64,000 nt of DNA from Nicoletella semolina (GTDB taxonomy: Bacteria; Pseudomonadota; Gammaproteobacteria; Enterobacterales; Pasteurellaceae). Every line of letters starts with the position of its first letter. Positions within the stretch are counted from its first letter, which is position 1. A program made the position numbers and the translations under genes. Shown piece after piece: positions 18,041-27,657 of this stretch. Location of the stretch: positions 1-64,000 of the forward strand of contig NZ_SLXJ01000005.1 in the NCBI RefSeq assembly GCF_004345745.1. The letters are read 5' to 3'. Below the pieces are notes generated by a model. It did no database searches, was not told the DNA's origin, and worked only from the letters and a program-made list of their open reading frames with translations.

Positions 18041-19118
18041 GTTAGCACTGTATTGTCGAGCTGGCTTTGAGAAGGAAGTTGCTGCAGAAATCAGTGAGCG
18101 AGCTGCAGAGCAAGGCGTATTTGGTTTTGCCAATCTTCGGGAGAATAGCGGCTATGTGATTTTTGAGTGTTATCAAGCTGGAGAGGCAGATAAATTGGCT
18201 CGAGAATTAAGGTTGGATACTTTGATTTTTGTGCGTCAGATGTTGGTTGTGGGCGATTTGTTGCAAAATTTGCCTGAGAATGATCGAATTTCTCCAATTA
18301 TGGCAAAATATCAGCAATTAAGCCTGCAAAATAGTTGTGATGTCGTGGTGGATACACCTGATACCAATGAGGCAAAAGAGCTACTTACGTTTTGTCGAAA
18401 ATTTACTGTGCCATTGCGTAATGCGTCAAGAAAAATGGGGTGGCTGAAAGAGAAAATATCTTCCAAAAATAGTATTATTTTACATATTTTATTTGTGCGT
18501 GCTGGCTGCTGTTATGTGGGGTATGCTTATAATGAAAATAGCTCACCGTTTTTGATGGGTATTCCTCGTTTAAAATTTCCTGTTGATGCTCCAAGCCGTT
18601 CAACATTGAAATTGGAAGAGGCTATTTTGACTTTTTTACCAAAAGCCGAAGAAGCTAAACGTTTGAACGATCAAATGGTTGCGGTAGATCTTGGAGCTTG
18701 CCCTGGGGGTTGGACGTATCAGCTGGTAAAACGTGGCCTATTCGTTTATGCCGTTGATCACGGTAAGATGGCGGCGAGTTTACACGAGACTGGGAGGATT
18801 GAACATTGTGAGGAAGATGGATTTAAATTTCAGCCGCCTAAACGTAAGCAGATCGACTGGTTGGTGTGCGATATGGTAGAACAGCCGATGCGAATTACAA
18901 AATTGATGGCTAAGTGGTTGGTCAATGGCTGGTGTAGAGAGACAATTTTTAATCTGAAGCTGCCAATGAAGAAGCGTTATCAAGAAGTCAAATTATGCTT
19001 GGTATCTATTGGAGATGAACTCACTAAGCAAGGTTTTTGGTTTAAAGTACAGGCGAAACACCTCTACCATGATCGTGAAGAAATTACAGTGCATATTGTG
19101 ATATTAGGTCAAAAATAG
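18033..19118 (+). CDS. rlmM: 23S rRNA C2498 2'-O-methyltransferase RlmM
   Basis: A protein of 361 residues from ATG 18033 (MNKLALYCRAGFE), the start conserved in RlmM; the longer TTG frame is spurious. The N-terminal half is a THUMP-like region. The methyltransferase core carries the S-adenosylmethionine motif DLGACPGGWTYQL and then DHGKM, FQPP and DMVEQP. It methylates the ribose of C2498 in 23S rRNA. It overlaps ygdD as in E. coli. Confidence 0.95.
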   Translation: MNKLALYCRAGFEKEVAAEISERAAEQGVFGFANLRENSGYVIFECYQAGEADKLARELRLDTLIFVRQMLVVGDLLQNLPENDRISPIMAKYQQLSLQNSCDVVVDTPDTNEAKELLTFCRKFTVPLRNASRKMGWLKEKISSKNSIILHILFVRAGCCYVGYAYNENSSPFLMGIPRLKFPVDAPSRSTLKLEEAILTFLPKAEEAKRLNDQMVAVDLGACPGGWTYQLVKRGLFVYAVDHGKMAASLHETGRIEHCEEDGFKFQPPKRKQIDWLVCDMVEQPMRITKLMAKWLVNGWCRETIFNLKLPMKKRYQEVKLCLVSIGDELTKQGFWFKVQAKHLYHDREEITVHIVILGQK

Positions 19119-19233
19119 AAAGATTTTAAAGGTTATGTTTAAGACAATGTCTTAATACTATGTAGCAAGTAAACATTCGCTACTTTATAATAACGATATT
19201 TTCAATTCAGTTAATCATAAAAAGAGGTCAAGA

Positions 19234-19947
19234 ATGAGTAATCCAATTTATAAACGTATTTTGTTAAAGTTGAGTGGCGAAGCATTGCAGGGTGAGGATG
19301 GTTTTGGTATTGATCCATCAATTCTTGACCGAATGGCATTAGAGATTAAAGAGATACTTTCGTTAGGTGTGGAAGTCGGGGTTGTTCTAGGGGGCGGTAA
19401 TTTATTTCGTGGTGCGAAACTAGCAAAGGCGGGAATGAATCGTGTTGTGGGCGATCATATGGGTATGTTGGCGACAGTGATGAATGGTTTAGCGATGCGT
19501 GATGCCTTGCATCGTGCTGATGTCAATGCAAAATTGATGTCTGCTTTCCAGCTAAATGGAATTTGTGATACTTATAACTGGTCAGAGGCGATTAAGATGT
19601 TGCGTGAGCAGCGTGTTGTGATATTTTCTGCTGGCACAGGAAGCCCATTTTTTACAACGGACTCTGCAGCTTGCTTGCGTGGTATTGAAATTGAAGCTGA
19701 TGTTGTTTTAAAAGCGACAAAAGTTGATGGAGTATATGATAAAGATCCTGCTAAAAATCCAGATGCGATGCTTTATAAAACATTAACTTATGCAGAGGTT
19801 ATTGAGCGTGAATTGCAAGTGATGGATTTAGCGGCATTTACATTAGCTCGTGATCATGCTATGCCGATTCGTGTCTTTAATATGGGTAAAGCAGGGGCAT
19901 TACGTCAGGTTGTGATGGGAACAGATGAGGGGACTACGATCTCTTAA
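19234..19947 (+). CDS. pyrH: UMP kinase
   Basis: A protein of 237 residues phosphorylating UMP to UDP in pyrimidine nucleotide synthesis; a hexameric enzyme of the amino-acid-kinase fold. [10 protein letters not shown] near the N-terminus, [10 protein letters not shown] and the C-terminal [20 protein letters not shown] are family signatures. A -10-like TATAAT lies at 19186-19191 and AAGAGG precedes the ATG. Elsewhere pyrH usually lies near tsf and frr, but here it stands between rlmM and uvrB. Confidence 0.97.
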   Translation: MSNPIYKRILLKLSGEALQGEDGFGIDPSILDRMALEIKEILSLGVEVGVVLGGGNLFRGAKLAKAGMNRVVGDHMGMLATVMNGLAMRDALHRADVNAKLMSAFQLNGICDTYNWSEAIKMLREQRVVIFSAGTGSPFFTTDSAACLRGIEIEADVVLKATKVDGVYDKDPAKNPDAMLYKTLTYAEVIERELQVMDLAAFTLARDHAMPIRVFNMGKAGALRQVVMGTDEGTTIS

Positions 19948-19969
19948 TTAATGGGATTTTGCAAAATTT

Positions 19970-19997
19970 TTGCCAAATCCCACCGCTTGCTTATGAT
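19970..19997 (+). promoter_or_regulatory. Candidate uvrB promoter
   Basis: TTGCCA (19970-19975), a 16-base spacer and TATGAT (19992-19997) put transcription start near 20004, inside the left arm of the hairpin described next. I found no LexA box (CTGT-N8-ACAG). Confidence 0.5.
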
Positions 19998-19999
19998 AG

Positions 20000-20030
20000 A
20001 ATCCTTAGCCTATTTGGTTAAGGATTTTTT
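20000..20030 (+). terminator. Terminator hairpin of pyrH containing the uvrB ribosome-binding site
   Basis: AATCCTTAGCC (20000-20010) pairs with GGTTAAGGATT (20016-20026) around TATTT, and four more T follow. The right arm holds AAGGA (20020-20024), the only plausible Shine-Dalgarno for uvrB at ATG 20034. Transcripts from pyrH would be ended or would hide the site. Transcripts starting near 20004 would lack part of the left arm. Confidence 0.75.
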
Positions 20031-20033
20031 ATT

Positions 20034-22049
20034 ATGAGCGAGAAACACGGTAAACCTTTTATTTTACATAGTCCTTTTAAGCCTTCTGGTGATCAGCCCT
20101 CGGCCATTGCAAAACTAATTGAGGGGTTAAATGATGGGCTAGCATATCAAACCTTATTAGGGGTAACAGGCTCAGGTAAAACATTTACTATTGCGAATGT
20201 GATAGCTTCTCTTAATCGCCCTGCAATGCTTCTTGCTCCAAATAAAACATTGGCTGCTCAACTTTATGCCGAGATGAAAGCCTTTTTTCCTGAAAATGCT
20301 GTCGAATATTTCGTTTCCTACTATGATTATTATCAGCCCGAAGCTTATGTGCCAAGTAGCGATACTTTTATTGAAAAAGATGCTTCAATTAATGAACAAA
20401 TTGAGCAAATGCGTCTATCAGCGACTAAATCTTTTCTAGAACGTCGAGATACCATTGTTGTTGCTTCTGTTTCGGCAATTTATGGTTTGGGTGATGTCGA
20501 TGCGTATATGCAGATGATGCTGCATTTGCAAGTGGGGGCAATCATTAATCAGCGTGATATTTTAACTCGACTTGCAGAACTACAATATACTCGTAATGAT
20601 CAGGTTTTTCAGCGTTCGACATTTCGAGTAAGAGGCGAGGTCATTGATATTTTCCCTGCTGAATCAGATGATATCGCTTTGCGTGTGGAGTTGTTTGATG
20701 ATGAAATTGAGAGTTTATCTCTTTTTGATCCGCTGACAGGGCATAGTTTAGGTAAAGTACCTCGTTATACGGTTTATCCTAAAACGCATTATGTTACGCC
20801 TCGTGAACGTATTTTACACGCTATTGAGCAGATAAAAATTGAACTGGCAGATAGGCGAAATAATTTACTTCAAGAAAATAAGTTACTGGAAGAGCAACGG
20901 CTTGCACAGCGTACTCAATTTGATATTGAGATGATGAATGAACTTGGTTATTGTTCGGGCATTGAAAACTATTCACGCTATTTATCGGGTAGACAAGCAG
21001 GAGAAGCTCCACCGACTCTCTTTGATTATATGCCCGCAGATGGCTTATTGATTATTGACGAAAGCCACGTTACCGTGCCACAAATTGGTGGAATGTATCG
21101 TGGCGATCGAGCGAGAAAAGAGACGTTGGTGCAGTATGGTTTTCGTTTACCTTCGGCGTTAGATAATCGTCCTTTAAAATTTGAGGAATTTGAACGCCTT
21201 GCACCACAAACTATTTATGTGTCGGCTACCCCTGGTCATTACGAGTTAGAAAAATCAAATGGTGATGTTATTGATCAAGTGGTGCGTCCGACAGGGTTGC
21301 TTGACCCCATTATTGAGGTACGTCCTGTTGCCACTCAAGTTGATGATGTGTTGTCTGAAATTCATAAACGTGTCGCTCTTAATGAGCGGGTGCTGATTAC
21401 TACGCTAACGAAGAAAATGGCAGAAGATTTAACCGACTACCTTGATGAACACGGCGTACGAGTGCGTTATTTGCATAGCGATATTGACACGGTTGAGCGA
21501 GTGGAAATTATTCACGATTTACGAATGGGAATGTTTGATGTATTAGTGGGGATCAATTTATTGCGAGAGGGATTGGATATGCCAGAAGTATCGCTAGTTG
21601 CTATTCTTGATGCCGATAAGGAGGGCTTCCTTCGCTCGGAAAGATCATTGATTCAGACTATCGGACGAGCCGCTCGAAATTTGAATGGTAAGGCAATTCT
21701 TTATGGTGATCGCATTACCAATTCGATGCAAAAAGCGATTACTGAGACAGAACGTCGCCGAGAGAAGCAGCAAAAATATAATGAGGAAAATGGTATTACA
21801 CCACAGGCACTCAATAAAAAAGTGGGGGAATTATTAGATATTGGACAAAGCGATAAACCAAAACGAAGTAAACAAGCGGTCAATCAGGTGTCAAAATCTA
21901 CAAATTACTCTGCTAAATCCCTTAAAGAGTTAGAAAAAGAGCTGGAACAACTTGAGCAGCAAATGCGGGATTTCGCTAAAGATCTTGAATTTGAAAAAGC
22001 AGCAGCAGTGAGAGATCAAATTGGAGAGTTGAAGAAGATTTTGTTTTAG
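20034..22049 (+). CDS. uvrB: Excinuclease ABC subunit UvrB
   Basis: The helicase-like damage-verification subunit of nucleotide excision repair, 671 residues. Walker A GVTGSGKT is at about residues 42-49. The beta-hairpin region with [12 protein letters not shown] follows. DESHVT is the DEAD-type motif, and QTIGRAARN is helicase motif VI. The C-terminal UVR domain ([13 protein letters not shown]) contacts UvrC. The gene carries a perfect uptake signal at 21872-21880. Its ribosome-binding site lies in the preceding terminator hairpin. Confidence 0.98.
   Translation: MSEKHGKPFILHSPFKPSGDQPSAIAKLIEGLNDGLAYQTLLGVTGSGKTFTIANVIASLNRPAMLLAPNKTLAAQLYAEMKAFFPENAVEYFVSYYDYYQPEAYVPSSDTFIEKDASINEQIEQMRLSATKSFLERRDTIVVASVSAIYGLGDVDAYMQMMLHLQVGAIINQRDILTRLAELQYTRNDQVFQRSTFRVRGEVIDIFPAESDDIALRVELFDDEIESLSLFDPLTGHSLGKVPRYTVYPKTHYVTPRERILHAIEQIKIELADRRNNLLQENKLLEEQRLAQRTQFDIEMMNELGYCSGIENYSRYLSGRQAGEAPPTLFDYMPADGLLIIDESHVTVPQIGGMYRGDRARKETLVQYGFRLPSALDNRPLKFEEFERLAPQTIYVSATPGHYELEKSNGDVIDQVVRPTGLLDPIIEVRPVATQVDDVLSEIHKRVALNERVLITTLTKKMAEDLTDYLDEHGVRVRYLHSDIDTVERVEIIHDLRMGMFDVLVGINLLREGLDMPEVSLVAILDADKEGFLRSERSLIQTIGRAARNLNGKAILYGDRITNSMQKAITETERRREKQQKYNEENGITPQALNKKVGELLDIGQSDKPKRSKQAVNQVSKSTNYSAKSLKELEKELEQLEQQMRDFAKDLEFEKAAAVRDQIGELKKILF
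21872..21880 (+). repeat. DNA uptake signal (ACAAGCGGT) in uvrB
   Basis: A perfect copy of the 9-mer core, followed by CAA, lies in the less conserved linker before the UVR domain, encoding KQAVNQ. Confidence 0.8.
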
Positions 22050-22050
22050 C

Positions 22051-22068
22051 GTACTATTTCGATAGTAC
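22051..22068 (+). terminator. Hairpin after uvrB
   Basis: GTACTAT and ATAGTAC pair around a stable TTCG tetraloop. The following sequence has only a weak T-run (ACTTAATTTT), so termination may be incomplete before the next gene. Confidence 0.5.
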
Positions 22069-22095
22069 ATTACTTAATTTTAACAAGGGGATTTT

Positions 22096-23064
22096 ATGAA
22101 ATTTTCGAAAACATTATTGGTGAGTTTATTCGGTGCTTTTTCTGTTGTGGCAGGAGCGGAGGTAAAAGAAAATCTGCAAAATGTGGCGATCACCGCCATT
22201 GTGGAACACCCAGCACTCGATACCATTAGACAGGGGATGATTGAAGAGTTAGCTCGAGAGGGATTTGTTGAGGGTAAAAATATTCATATTGACTTTCAAT
22301 CTGCACAAGGAAGTAGTGCGACAGCAGCTCAAATTGCACGCAAATTTGTTGGAGATAAAGCTGATGTGATTATTCCGATTACTACACCAAGTGCACAGCC
22401 TGTAGTGGCGGCTACTCGTTCTATTCCTATTGTGTTCTCAGGCGTTACTGATCCTGTTGCGGCAAAATTGGTGAAATCGTGGGAGCCAAGTGGGACAAAT
22501 GTAACAGGGATTTCAGATCACAAGCCTATTGAGCCACAACTAGAATTAATTCAAGCATTTGTGCCAAATTTAAAAAGCCTTGGTTATGTGTATAGTGCAG
22601 GGGAAGTGAATTCTACGATCGTATTGGAAGAACTCAAACAAGCGGCAAAAAATGTTAATATTACGGTTGTGCCTGTTGCGGTACAGCGTAGTGCAGATAT
22701 TGGATCAGCTGCTCGTAGTTTAAATGGGAAGGTACAAGCGATTTATATTACCGAAGATAATGGGGTGGTTTCTGCTTATGAGGCATTGCATAAAGCGGCA
22801 TTAGAAGGTGGAATTCCTGTGATAGCAGCAGATCGTGATACCGTTCAGCGTGGGGCATTGGCTGCTTATGCAGTTAATCAATATGAAATTGGTGTAGAAA
22901 CGGGAAAAGTTGCAGCACGAGTACTGCGAGGCGAAAAAGCAGGTTCAATTGCGACCCATTCAGTAAGTAAAATGGAGCTTTCGTTAAATAAGCAGACTGC
23001 AAATGCGTTAGGGATTCATTTGCCAGAGGCTTTGGTTAAAGAAGCAAAAGATGTATTTAAATAA
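22096..23064 (+). CDS. TrpX-like ABC substrate-binding protein (orphan)
   Basis: A periplasmic protein of 322 residues with a signal peptide ending SVVAGA. It belongs to the ABC_sub_bind (DUF534) family: FVPNLKSLGYVYSAGEVNS, QAIYITEDNGVVSAYEAL and VIAADRDTVQRGALAAYAVN match the TrpX-type binding proteins for aromatic amino acids. No permease or ATPase gene is adjacent, so it must use components encoded elsewhere or act alone. Tryptophan as ligand is a family-level guess. The downstream terminator is shared with the convergent metQ gene. Confidence 0.8.
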   Translation: MKFSKTLLVSLFGAFSVVAGAEVKENLQNVAITAIVEHPALDTIRQGMIEELAREGFVEGKNIHIDFQSAQGSSATAAQIARKFVGDKADVIIPITTPSAQPVVAATRSIPIVFSGVTDPVAAKLVKSWEPSGTNVTGISDHKPIEPQLELIQAFVPNLKSLGYVYSAGEVNSTIVLEELKQAAKNVNITVVPVAVQRSADIGSAARSLNGKVQAIYITEDNGVVSAYEALHKAALEGGIPVIAADRDTVQRGALAAYAVNQYEIGVETGKVAARVLRGEKAGSIATHSVSKMELSLNKQTANALGIHLPEALVKEAKDVFK

Positions 23065-23083
23065 ATTTAGATGATATCTATAT

Positions 23084-23120
23084 AAAATGAGTATTTTTTA
23101 ATCTAAAATACTCATTTTTT
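23084..23120. terminator. Bidirectional terminator between the TrpX-like gene and metQ
   Basis: AAAATGAGTATTTT (23084-23097) pairs with AAAATACTCATTTT (23105-23118). There are T on the right and A on the left, so it serves both convergent genes. Confidence 0.88.
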
Positions 23121-23139
23121 ACTTTAAATCGTCAAAAGA

Positions 23140-23934
23140 TTACCAGCCTTGTACCATCGCCCCTTTAAAGACTTCATTCGCTTTATTAAATACTTCTTCT
23201 GTTTGATAGGCTTTTACAAAGTCTTTTACTGCCTCACTATGTTGGTTATCTTCACGAGCTACAATAATATTCACATAAGGTGAATTTTTCGATTCTACAA
23301 AAATACCATCTTTAGTTGGCGTCAAACCGATTTGACCTGCATAAGAAGTATTAATAATCGAAAATGCCACATCATCTAATGTGCGAGGTAATAGTGGTGC
23401 ATCAACTTCAAGGATTTCTAAATTTTTAGGGTTTTCGATAATATCTACTCGAGTGGAGAGTAGTTTAGTGTTGTCTTTTAATTTAATTAATCCTTGTGCT
23501 TCCAACAGAATTAATGCACGACCGAGATTGGTTGGATCGTTGGGAATGGCAATTTTGTCGCCATTCTTTAATTCAGCAATCGATTTAATTTTTTTAGAGT
23601 AAGCCGCAATTGGATAAACAAAAGTATTGCCGACAGGCACGAGTTTATAGCCTTTATCTGCCATTTCCTTATCAAGATAAGGTTTATGCTGGAAGGCGTT
23701 TAAATCCATATCGCCTTTGTCTAATGAGGCATTTGGCGTGGTGTAATCGCTAAAGACAATTAACTCCACATCACGATGATATTTTTCTTTGGCAATTTTA
23801 GCAGCAACTTCCATCACTTCGTGTTCTGGACCTGAAATGACACCAACTTTTAGTTTTGATACTGCTTTATCTTCGCAAGCCGTTAATGCAATAGCGGCTA
23901 AAGAAATGATTCCCCAAAATTTATTAAATTGCAT
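23140..23934 (-). CDS. metQ: Methionine-binding lipoprotein MetQ, paralogue 3 of 3
   Basis: An NlpA/MetQ lipoprotein of 264 residues, the last of three tandem copies. The lipobox LTAC gives Cys20. Family motifs include LKVGVISGPEHEVMEVAAKIAK, DLNAFQHKPYLD, IAIPNDPTNLGRAL and INTSYAGQIGL, and the C-terminus is VQGW. It should deliver methionine or a related amino acid to MetNI. It is farthest from metI, separated from the second copy by 121 bases that include an uptake signal, so its expression may be lower or independent. Confidence 0.93.
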   Translation of the reverse strand: MQFNKFWGIISLAAIALTACEDKAVSKLKVGVISGPEHEVMEVAAKIAKEKYHRDVELIVFSDYTTPNASLDKGDMDLNAFQHKPYLDKEMADKGYKLVPVGNTFVYPIAAYSKKIKSIAELKNGDKIAIPNDPTNLGRALILLEAQGLIKLKDNTKLLSTRVDIIENPKNLEILEVDAPLLPRTLDDVAFSIINTSYAGQIGLTPTKDGIFVESKNSPYVNIIVAREDNQHSEAVKDFVKAYQTEEVFNKANEVFKGAMVQGW

Positions 23935-23960
23935 ATTGTTTCCCCTTTAGTTAAAAGAAA

Positions 23961-24000
23961 GTCAGATTTTGCAATTATTTCATTCAATCTGACCGCTTGT
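23961..24000. repeat. Extended DNA uptake signal forming a hairpin between metQ copies
   Basis: The complement of 23992-24000 is ACAAGCGGT, followed on that strand by TTGCAAAATC as in the extended consensus. GTCAGATT (23961-23968) and AATCTGAC (23986-23993) make an 8-bp inverted repeat that could act as a weak hairpin on the metQ message. Confidence 0.7.
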
Positions 24001-24055
24001 TATGGATATAAATATAATAAGTGATTAAAAATAGCGATTGATCTTTTTTATAAGA

Positions 24056-24868
24056 TTACCAGCCTTTCACCACACCACCATTGAATAATCTCACCGCTTC
24101 TTGGTAAACCTCTTCTGTTTGGAAGGATTTTAAGAAGGTTTGTAGACGCTCATCATTTTTATTATCTTCACGGCTAACGACTAAATTAACATAGGGTGAA
24201 TCTTTCGATTCGACAATAATGCCGTCTTGGTCTGGGCTTAATCCTGCTTGACCAGCGTAAGTATTATTAATAATGGAAAGATCGACATCATCTAAAGAAC
24301 GTGTTAAAAGTGAGGTATCAATTTGCGTGATCTTAATATTTTTAGGATTTTCAATAATATCATTTTCAGTAGCAAATAAATTATTCGGATCACTTAATTT
24401 AATTAAGCCGTGAGCTTGAAGTAAAAGCAATGCTCGAGCTGTATTACTTGGGTTGTTCGGAATAGAAATAACGGCATTATGGGGTAATTCATCAATGGAT
24501 TTAATCTTTTTAGAGTAGCCTGCAATGGGCCAAATAAAAGTATTACCAATAATGGCCATTTTATAGCCACGATCTTTACTCTCTTGTTCTAAATAAGGCA
24601 CGGTTTGGAAAGCATTTGCATCTAAATCACCACTGTGTAAGGCTGCATTAGGTTGGGTGTATTCTGTGAACTGCACTAATTCTACCTCTAAGCCATATTT
24701 TTCTTTTGCAATCTTTACAGCCACTTCCGTCATTTGGGCTTCAGGTCCTGTCATCACACCGATTTTCAGTGGTTTAACATCTGTTATTAAAGCTGTTTTT
24801 TCTTCTTTACAACCAGTAAGAGCAATAGCGGAAACAAAGGCAAAGATGAGTAATTTTTTTAAGTTCAT
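24056..24868 (-). CDS. metQ: Methionine-binding lipoprotein MetQ, paralogue 2 of 3
   Basis: A lipoprotein of 270 residues with the lipobox LTGC (Cys20). The MetQ features LKIGVMTGPEAQMTEVAVKIAK, GNTFIWPIAGYSKKI, ISIPNNPSNTARALLLL and INNTYAGQAGL are present. Where paralogues 1 and 3 have AFQHKPYLD or AMQHKPYLD, this copy reads AFQTVPYLE, and FVYPIA or FVYPLA is FIWPIA. These changes lie in regions expected to line the ligand pocket, which suggests a different or modified ligand preference. It probably shares the metNI transcript. Confidence 0.93.
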   Translation of the reverse strand: MNLKKLLIFAFVSAIALTGCKEEKTALITDVKPLKIGVMTGPEAQMTEVAVKIAKEKYGLEVELVQFTEYTQPNAALHSGDLDANAFQTVPYLEQESKDRGYKMAIIGNTFIWPIAGYSKKIKSIDELPHNAVISIPNNPSNTARALLLLQAHGLIKLSDPNNLFATENDIIENPKNIKITQIDTSLLTRSLDDVDLSIINNTYAGQAGLSPDQDGIIVESKDSPYVNLVVSREDNKNDERLQTFLKSFQTEEVYQEAVRLFNGGVVKGW

Positions 24869-24950
24869 AGTAATCCTTATGGAATAAGATAGATTAGGTT
24901 AAATAGATGAGTTAGCCAAACGATCCTTCAAATTTATTCAGTTGATTAAG

Positions 24951-24971
24951 GGCAGGAGGAAGCCCCCTGCC
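24951..24971 (-). promoter_or_regulatory. GC-rich intercistronic hairpin between metQ paralogues 1 and 2
   Basis: On the coding strand GGCAGGGGG pairs with CCTCCTGCC around a three-base loop, with one G-U wobble. No T-run follows, so it is more likely an mRNA-processing or stability element than a full terminator. It is conspicuous in otherwise AT-rich DNA. Confidence 0.6.
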
Positions 24972-25035
24972 TTCAATCGTTCAGATAATTAATAATATTG
25001 CAAAAAATCTAGAAAAAGCTACCGCTAGTAATGGG

Positions 25036-25863
25036 TTACCAACCTTTTACCACGCCATCTTTAAAGTGTTTTTGTGCTTCTTGAAATACTTCTTCGGTTT
25101 GGTAGGCTTTCACAAAATTTTGTACTGCCGCTGAATCTTTATTATCTTGGCGAGCAACAATTAAGTTTACATACGGAGAATCTTTCGACTCAACAAATAC
25201 GCCGTGTTCTGTAGTATTTAAACCAACCTGACCTGCATAAGTGTTGTTTACGACCGCTAGATCAACATCATCAAGTGCCTTAGCCGCCACAGAGGTGTCT
25301 ACCTCTTGGATTTTGATATTTTTTGGATTTTCAATAATGTCTAAAGAGGTTGAAAATAAATTGGTATTATCTTGCAGTTTTATTAAACCTTGTTTTTCCA
25401 ATAAAATTAACGCACGAGCAAGATTTGAAGGGTCGTTTGGTACAGCAATCACGGCACCATCTTGCAATTCAGAGACATTTTTAATTTTTTTAGAATAGCC
25501 TGCCAATGGGTAAACAAAAGTATTACCAACAACCACTAAATTATCTAAGCCTTTAGATTGGCTATCCTTATCTAGGTAAGGTTTGTGTTGCATTGCATTA
25601 ATGTCAAGATCGCCTTTGCTGACAGCGGTATTCGGTAATGCATAATCATTAAACAAGACGAATTCCACATCTAAGTTGTATTTGTCTTTTGCAACTTGAG
25701 CGGCACGTTCAGCCACAGTATGTTCTGGACCTGACATTACGCCCACTTTAATTTTTTGTGCCGTTGAAGTCGTTGTAGAAACCTCTGTTTTTTTGTCTTC
25801 TTTACAGGCGGTAAGAGCCAAAGTAGAAATTAACACAGTTGCAAGTATTTTTTTGAAATTCAT
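25036..25863 (-). CDS. metQ: Methionine-binding lipoprotein MetQ, paralogue 1 of 3
   Basis: A lipoprotein of 275 residues, first in the tandem set and only 50 bases after metI. The lipobox LTAC gives Cys20 and a short polar linker (TEVSTTTSTAQ) follows. MetQ motifs include IKVGVMSGPEHTVAERAAQVAK, DINAMQHKPYLD, IAVPNDPSNLARALILL and VNNTYAGQVGL, ending VVKGW. Its position makes it the best candidate for the primary methionine-binding protein of MetNI. Confidence 0.95.
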   Translation of the reverse strand: MNFKKILATVLISTLALTACKEDKKTEVSTTTSTAQKIKVGVMSGPEHTVAERAAQVAKDKYNLDVEFVLFNDYALPNTAVSKGDLDINAMQHKPYLDKDSQSKGLDNLVVVGNTFVYPLAGYSKKIKNVSELQDGAVIAVPNDPSNLARALILLEKQGLIKLQDNTNLFSTSLDIIENPKNIKIQEVDTSVAAKALDDVDLAVVNNTYAGQVGLNTTEHGVFVESKDSPYVNLIVARQDNKDSAAVQNFVKAYQTEEVFQEAQKHFKDGVVKGW

Positions 25864-25913
25864 AATAAAATCTCCGAAGTAGTAAATGAATAAAGCTGAA
25901 ATGACAGCGAGAA

Positions 25914-26591
25914 TTAACGATGATCAAATTTTTGTGCCAACCGATCGCCGATTTTCTGACTGATCATCACAATGGCAACGATGATAATGGTGGCAATCCA
26001 TTTTACATAGATCATATTTCTGTGTTCGCCATAGCTGATCGCTAGGTTGCCTAAGCCACCACCGCCAACCGCACCAGCCATAGCAGAGTAACCAATTAAT
26101 GCGACAAGTGTTAGCGTAATCCCATTAATCAAAATGGAGAGCGATTCAGGCAAGTAAAATTTTGTAACGACCTGCCAGTTGGTTGCCCCCATAGATTTTG
26201 CTGCTTCGGTTAAACCACTTGGAATTTCCAACAGTGCATTTGAGGTTAAACGAGCAAAAAATGGAATAGCAGAAACAGATAGAGGAACGATAGCAGCCGT
26301 TGTTCCGAGTGTAGTGCCGACTAGAAGACGTGTAAAAGGCAATAACACAACAAGTAAGATAATAAAAGGTACAGACCGTCCAATATTAATAATAATATCC
26401 AGTATCTGATGTAACCCTTTATGCTCTAAGATCTCGCCCTTACCTGTTAGGAATGCAACAAAGCCAATCGGTAGCCCAATAAGCACCGCAAGGGCAGTGG
26501 CGACAAATCCCATATAAAGTGTTTCAACAGTCGATTGAGCAACAAGTTCCCACATTTTAGGGGTAAGTTCATTAAGAAAATCATTCCACAT
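25914..26591 (-). CDS. metI: Methionine ABC transporter permease MetI
   Basis: An inner-membrane permease of 225 residues from the ATG at 26591 (MWNDFLNEL), which overlaps metN by 11 bases; an upstream alternative adds five residues. Five hydrophobic segments and the EAA-type loop [23 protein letters not shown] are visible. [13 protein letters not shown] is typical of MetI. It forms the channel of MetN2I2. Confidence 0.96.
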   Translation of the reverse strand: MWNDFLNELTPKMWELVAQSTVETLYMGFVATALAVLIGLPIGFVAFLTGKGEILEHKGLHQILDIIINIGRSVPFIILLVVLLPFTRLLVGTTLGTTAAIVPLSVSAIPFFARLTSNALLEIPSGLTEAAKSMGATNWQVVTKFYLPESLSILINGITLTLVALIGYSAMAGAVGGGGLGNLAISYGEHRNMIYVKWIATIIIVAIVMISQKIGDRLAQKFDHR

Positions 26592-27615
26592 AACCAAGCA
26601 CCTCAACTTTTACATTATTATCCATTAAATAGAATTTCGCCTCAGCAATCGCATCTTGATGCCCTGTAACTTCTGCAATGACAAAGCCGAATTTTACGCC
26701 ACCTGCATAATCAATTTGAGACATTAAGATACTGAAATCAATGCTGAATTTTTTGGAAGCATAAGACAATAGAGGGGCATCAACAGAATGTCCTGTGAAT
26801 TCAAATTTAATGATTGGCTTGTTATTAGCTGTCGGAATTTGTGCCAGCTGCTTAGTGTATTGTGCAGGCAATTCAACGTGAAATGTAGATTGAATAAAAC
26901 GCTGTGCCAGCTCTGTTTTAGGATTTGAGAAGATTTCGCTAACCGAGCCTGATTCAATCAATTTACCTTTATCAATCACTGCAACACGATCGCAGATTCG
27001 TTTCACAACGTCCATTTCGTGAGTAATCAACAAAATAGTCAGCCCTAGGCGAGCGTTGATTTCTTTCAGCAATTGCAGAATGGATTGGGTGGTAGCTGGA
27101 TCTAATGCACTGGTTGCTTCATCGCATAACAGCACTTGCGGATCGTTTGCTAAGGCTCTTGCAATAGCAACACGCTGTTTTTGCCCACCAGATAAATTGC
27201 TTGGATAGACATCACGTTTATCGGCAAGCCCTACTAATGCCAGCAATTCATTAACTTTCTTCTCAATTTTTTCTTTTGGCGTGTGGCTGAGTTCAAGTGG
27301 CAAAGCGACATTGCCAAACACGGTACGAGAGGAAAGTAAATTAAAATGCTGAAAGATCATCGCAATTTGGCGACGGGCTAAAATAAGCTGGCTTTCTGAT
27401 AAGGCAGTGAGATCTTGACCCGCAACGATTATTTGTCCTATGGTTGGACGTTCTAACAGGTTTACACAGCGAATCAGCGTGCTTTTTCCTGCTCCAGAAG
27501 CACCAATGACACCGAAAATTGTCCCTTTAGGAACCTGAAGATTAACGTTATCAAGGGCTGTAATTTTCTGCCCTTTTACATCAAATTGCTTGCTGATCTG
27601 TTTCAGCTGAATCAT
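26581..27615 (-). CDS. metN: Methionine ABC transporter ATPase MetN
   Basis: An ATPase of 344 residues energising methionine uptake. Walker [10 protein letters not shown], the signature LSGGQKQRV, Walker [13 protein letters not shown] and the switch His in LLITHEMD are present. The C-terminal 80 or so residues form the NIL/ACT-like domain that senses cytoplasmic methionine and inhibits transport. It is the first gene of metN-metI-metQ-metQ-metQ, transcribed leftward under a promoter containing met boxes. Confidence 0.97.
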   Translation of the reverse strand: MIQLKQISKQFDVKGQKITALDNVNLQVPKGTIFGVIGASGAGKSTLIRCVNLLERPTIGQIIVAGQDLTALSESQLILARRQIAMIFQHFNLLSSRTVFGNVALPLELSHTPKEKIEKKVNELLALVGLADKRDVYPSNLSGGQKQRVAIARALANDPQVLLCDEATSALDPATTQSILQLLKEINARLGLTILLITHEMDVVKRICDRVAVIDKGKLIESGSVSEIFSNPKTELAQRFIQSTFHVELPAQYTKQLAQIPTANNKPIIKFEFTGHSVDAPLLSYASKKFSIDFSILMSQIDYAGGVKFGFVIAEVTGHQDAIAEAKFYLMDNNVKVEVLGYVE

Positions 27616-27657
27616 AAGTGATTATCCATAATTAATTTGAGATAAAACAAGTGGGAT

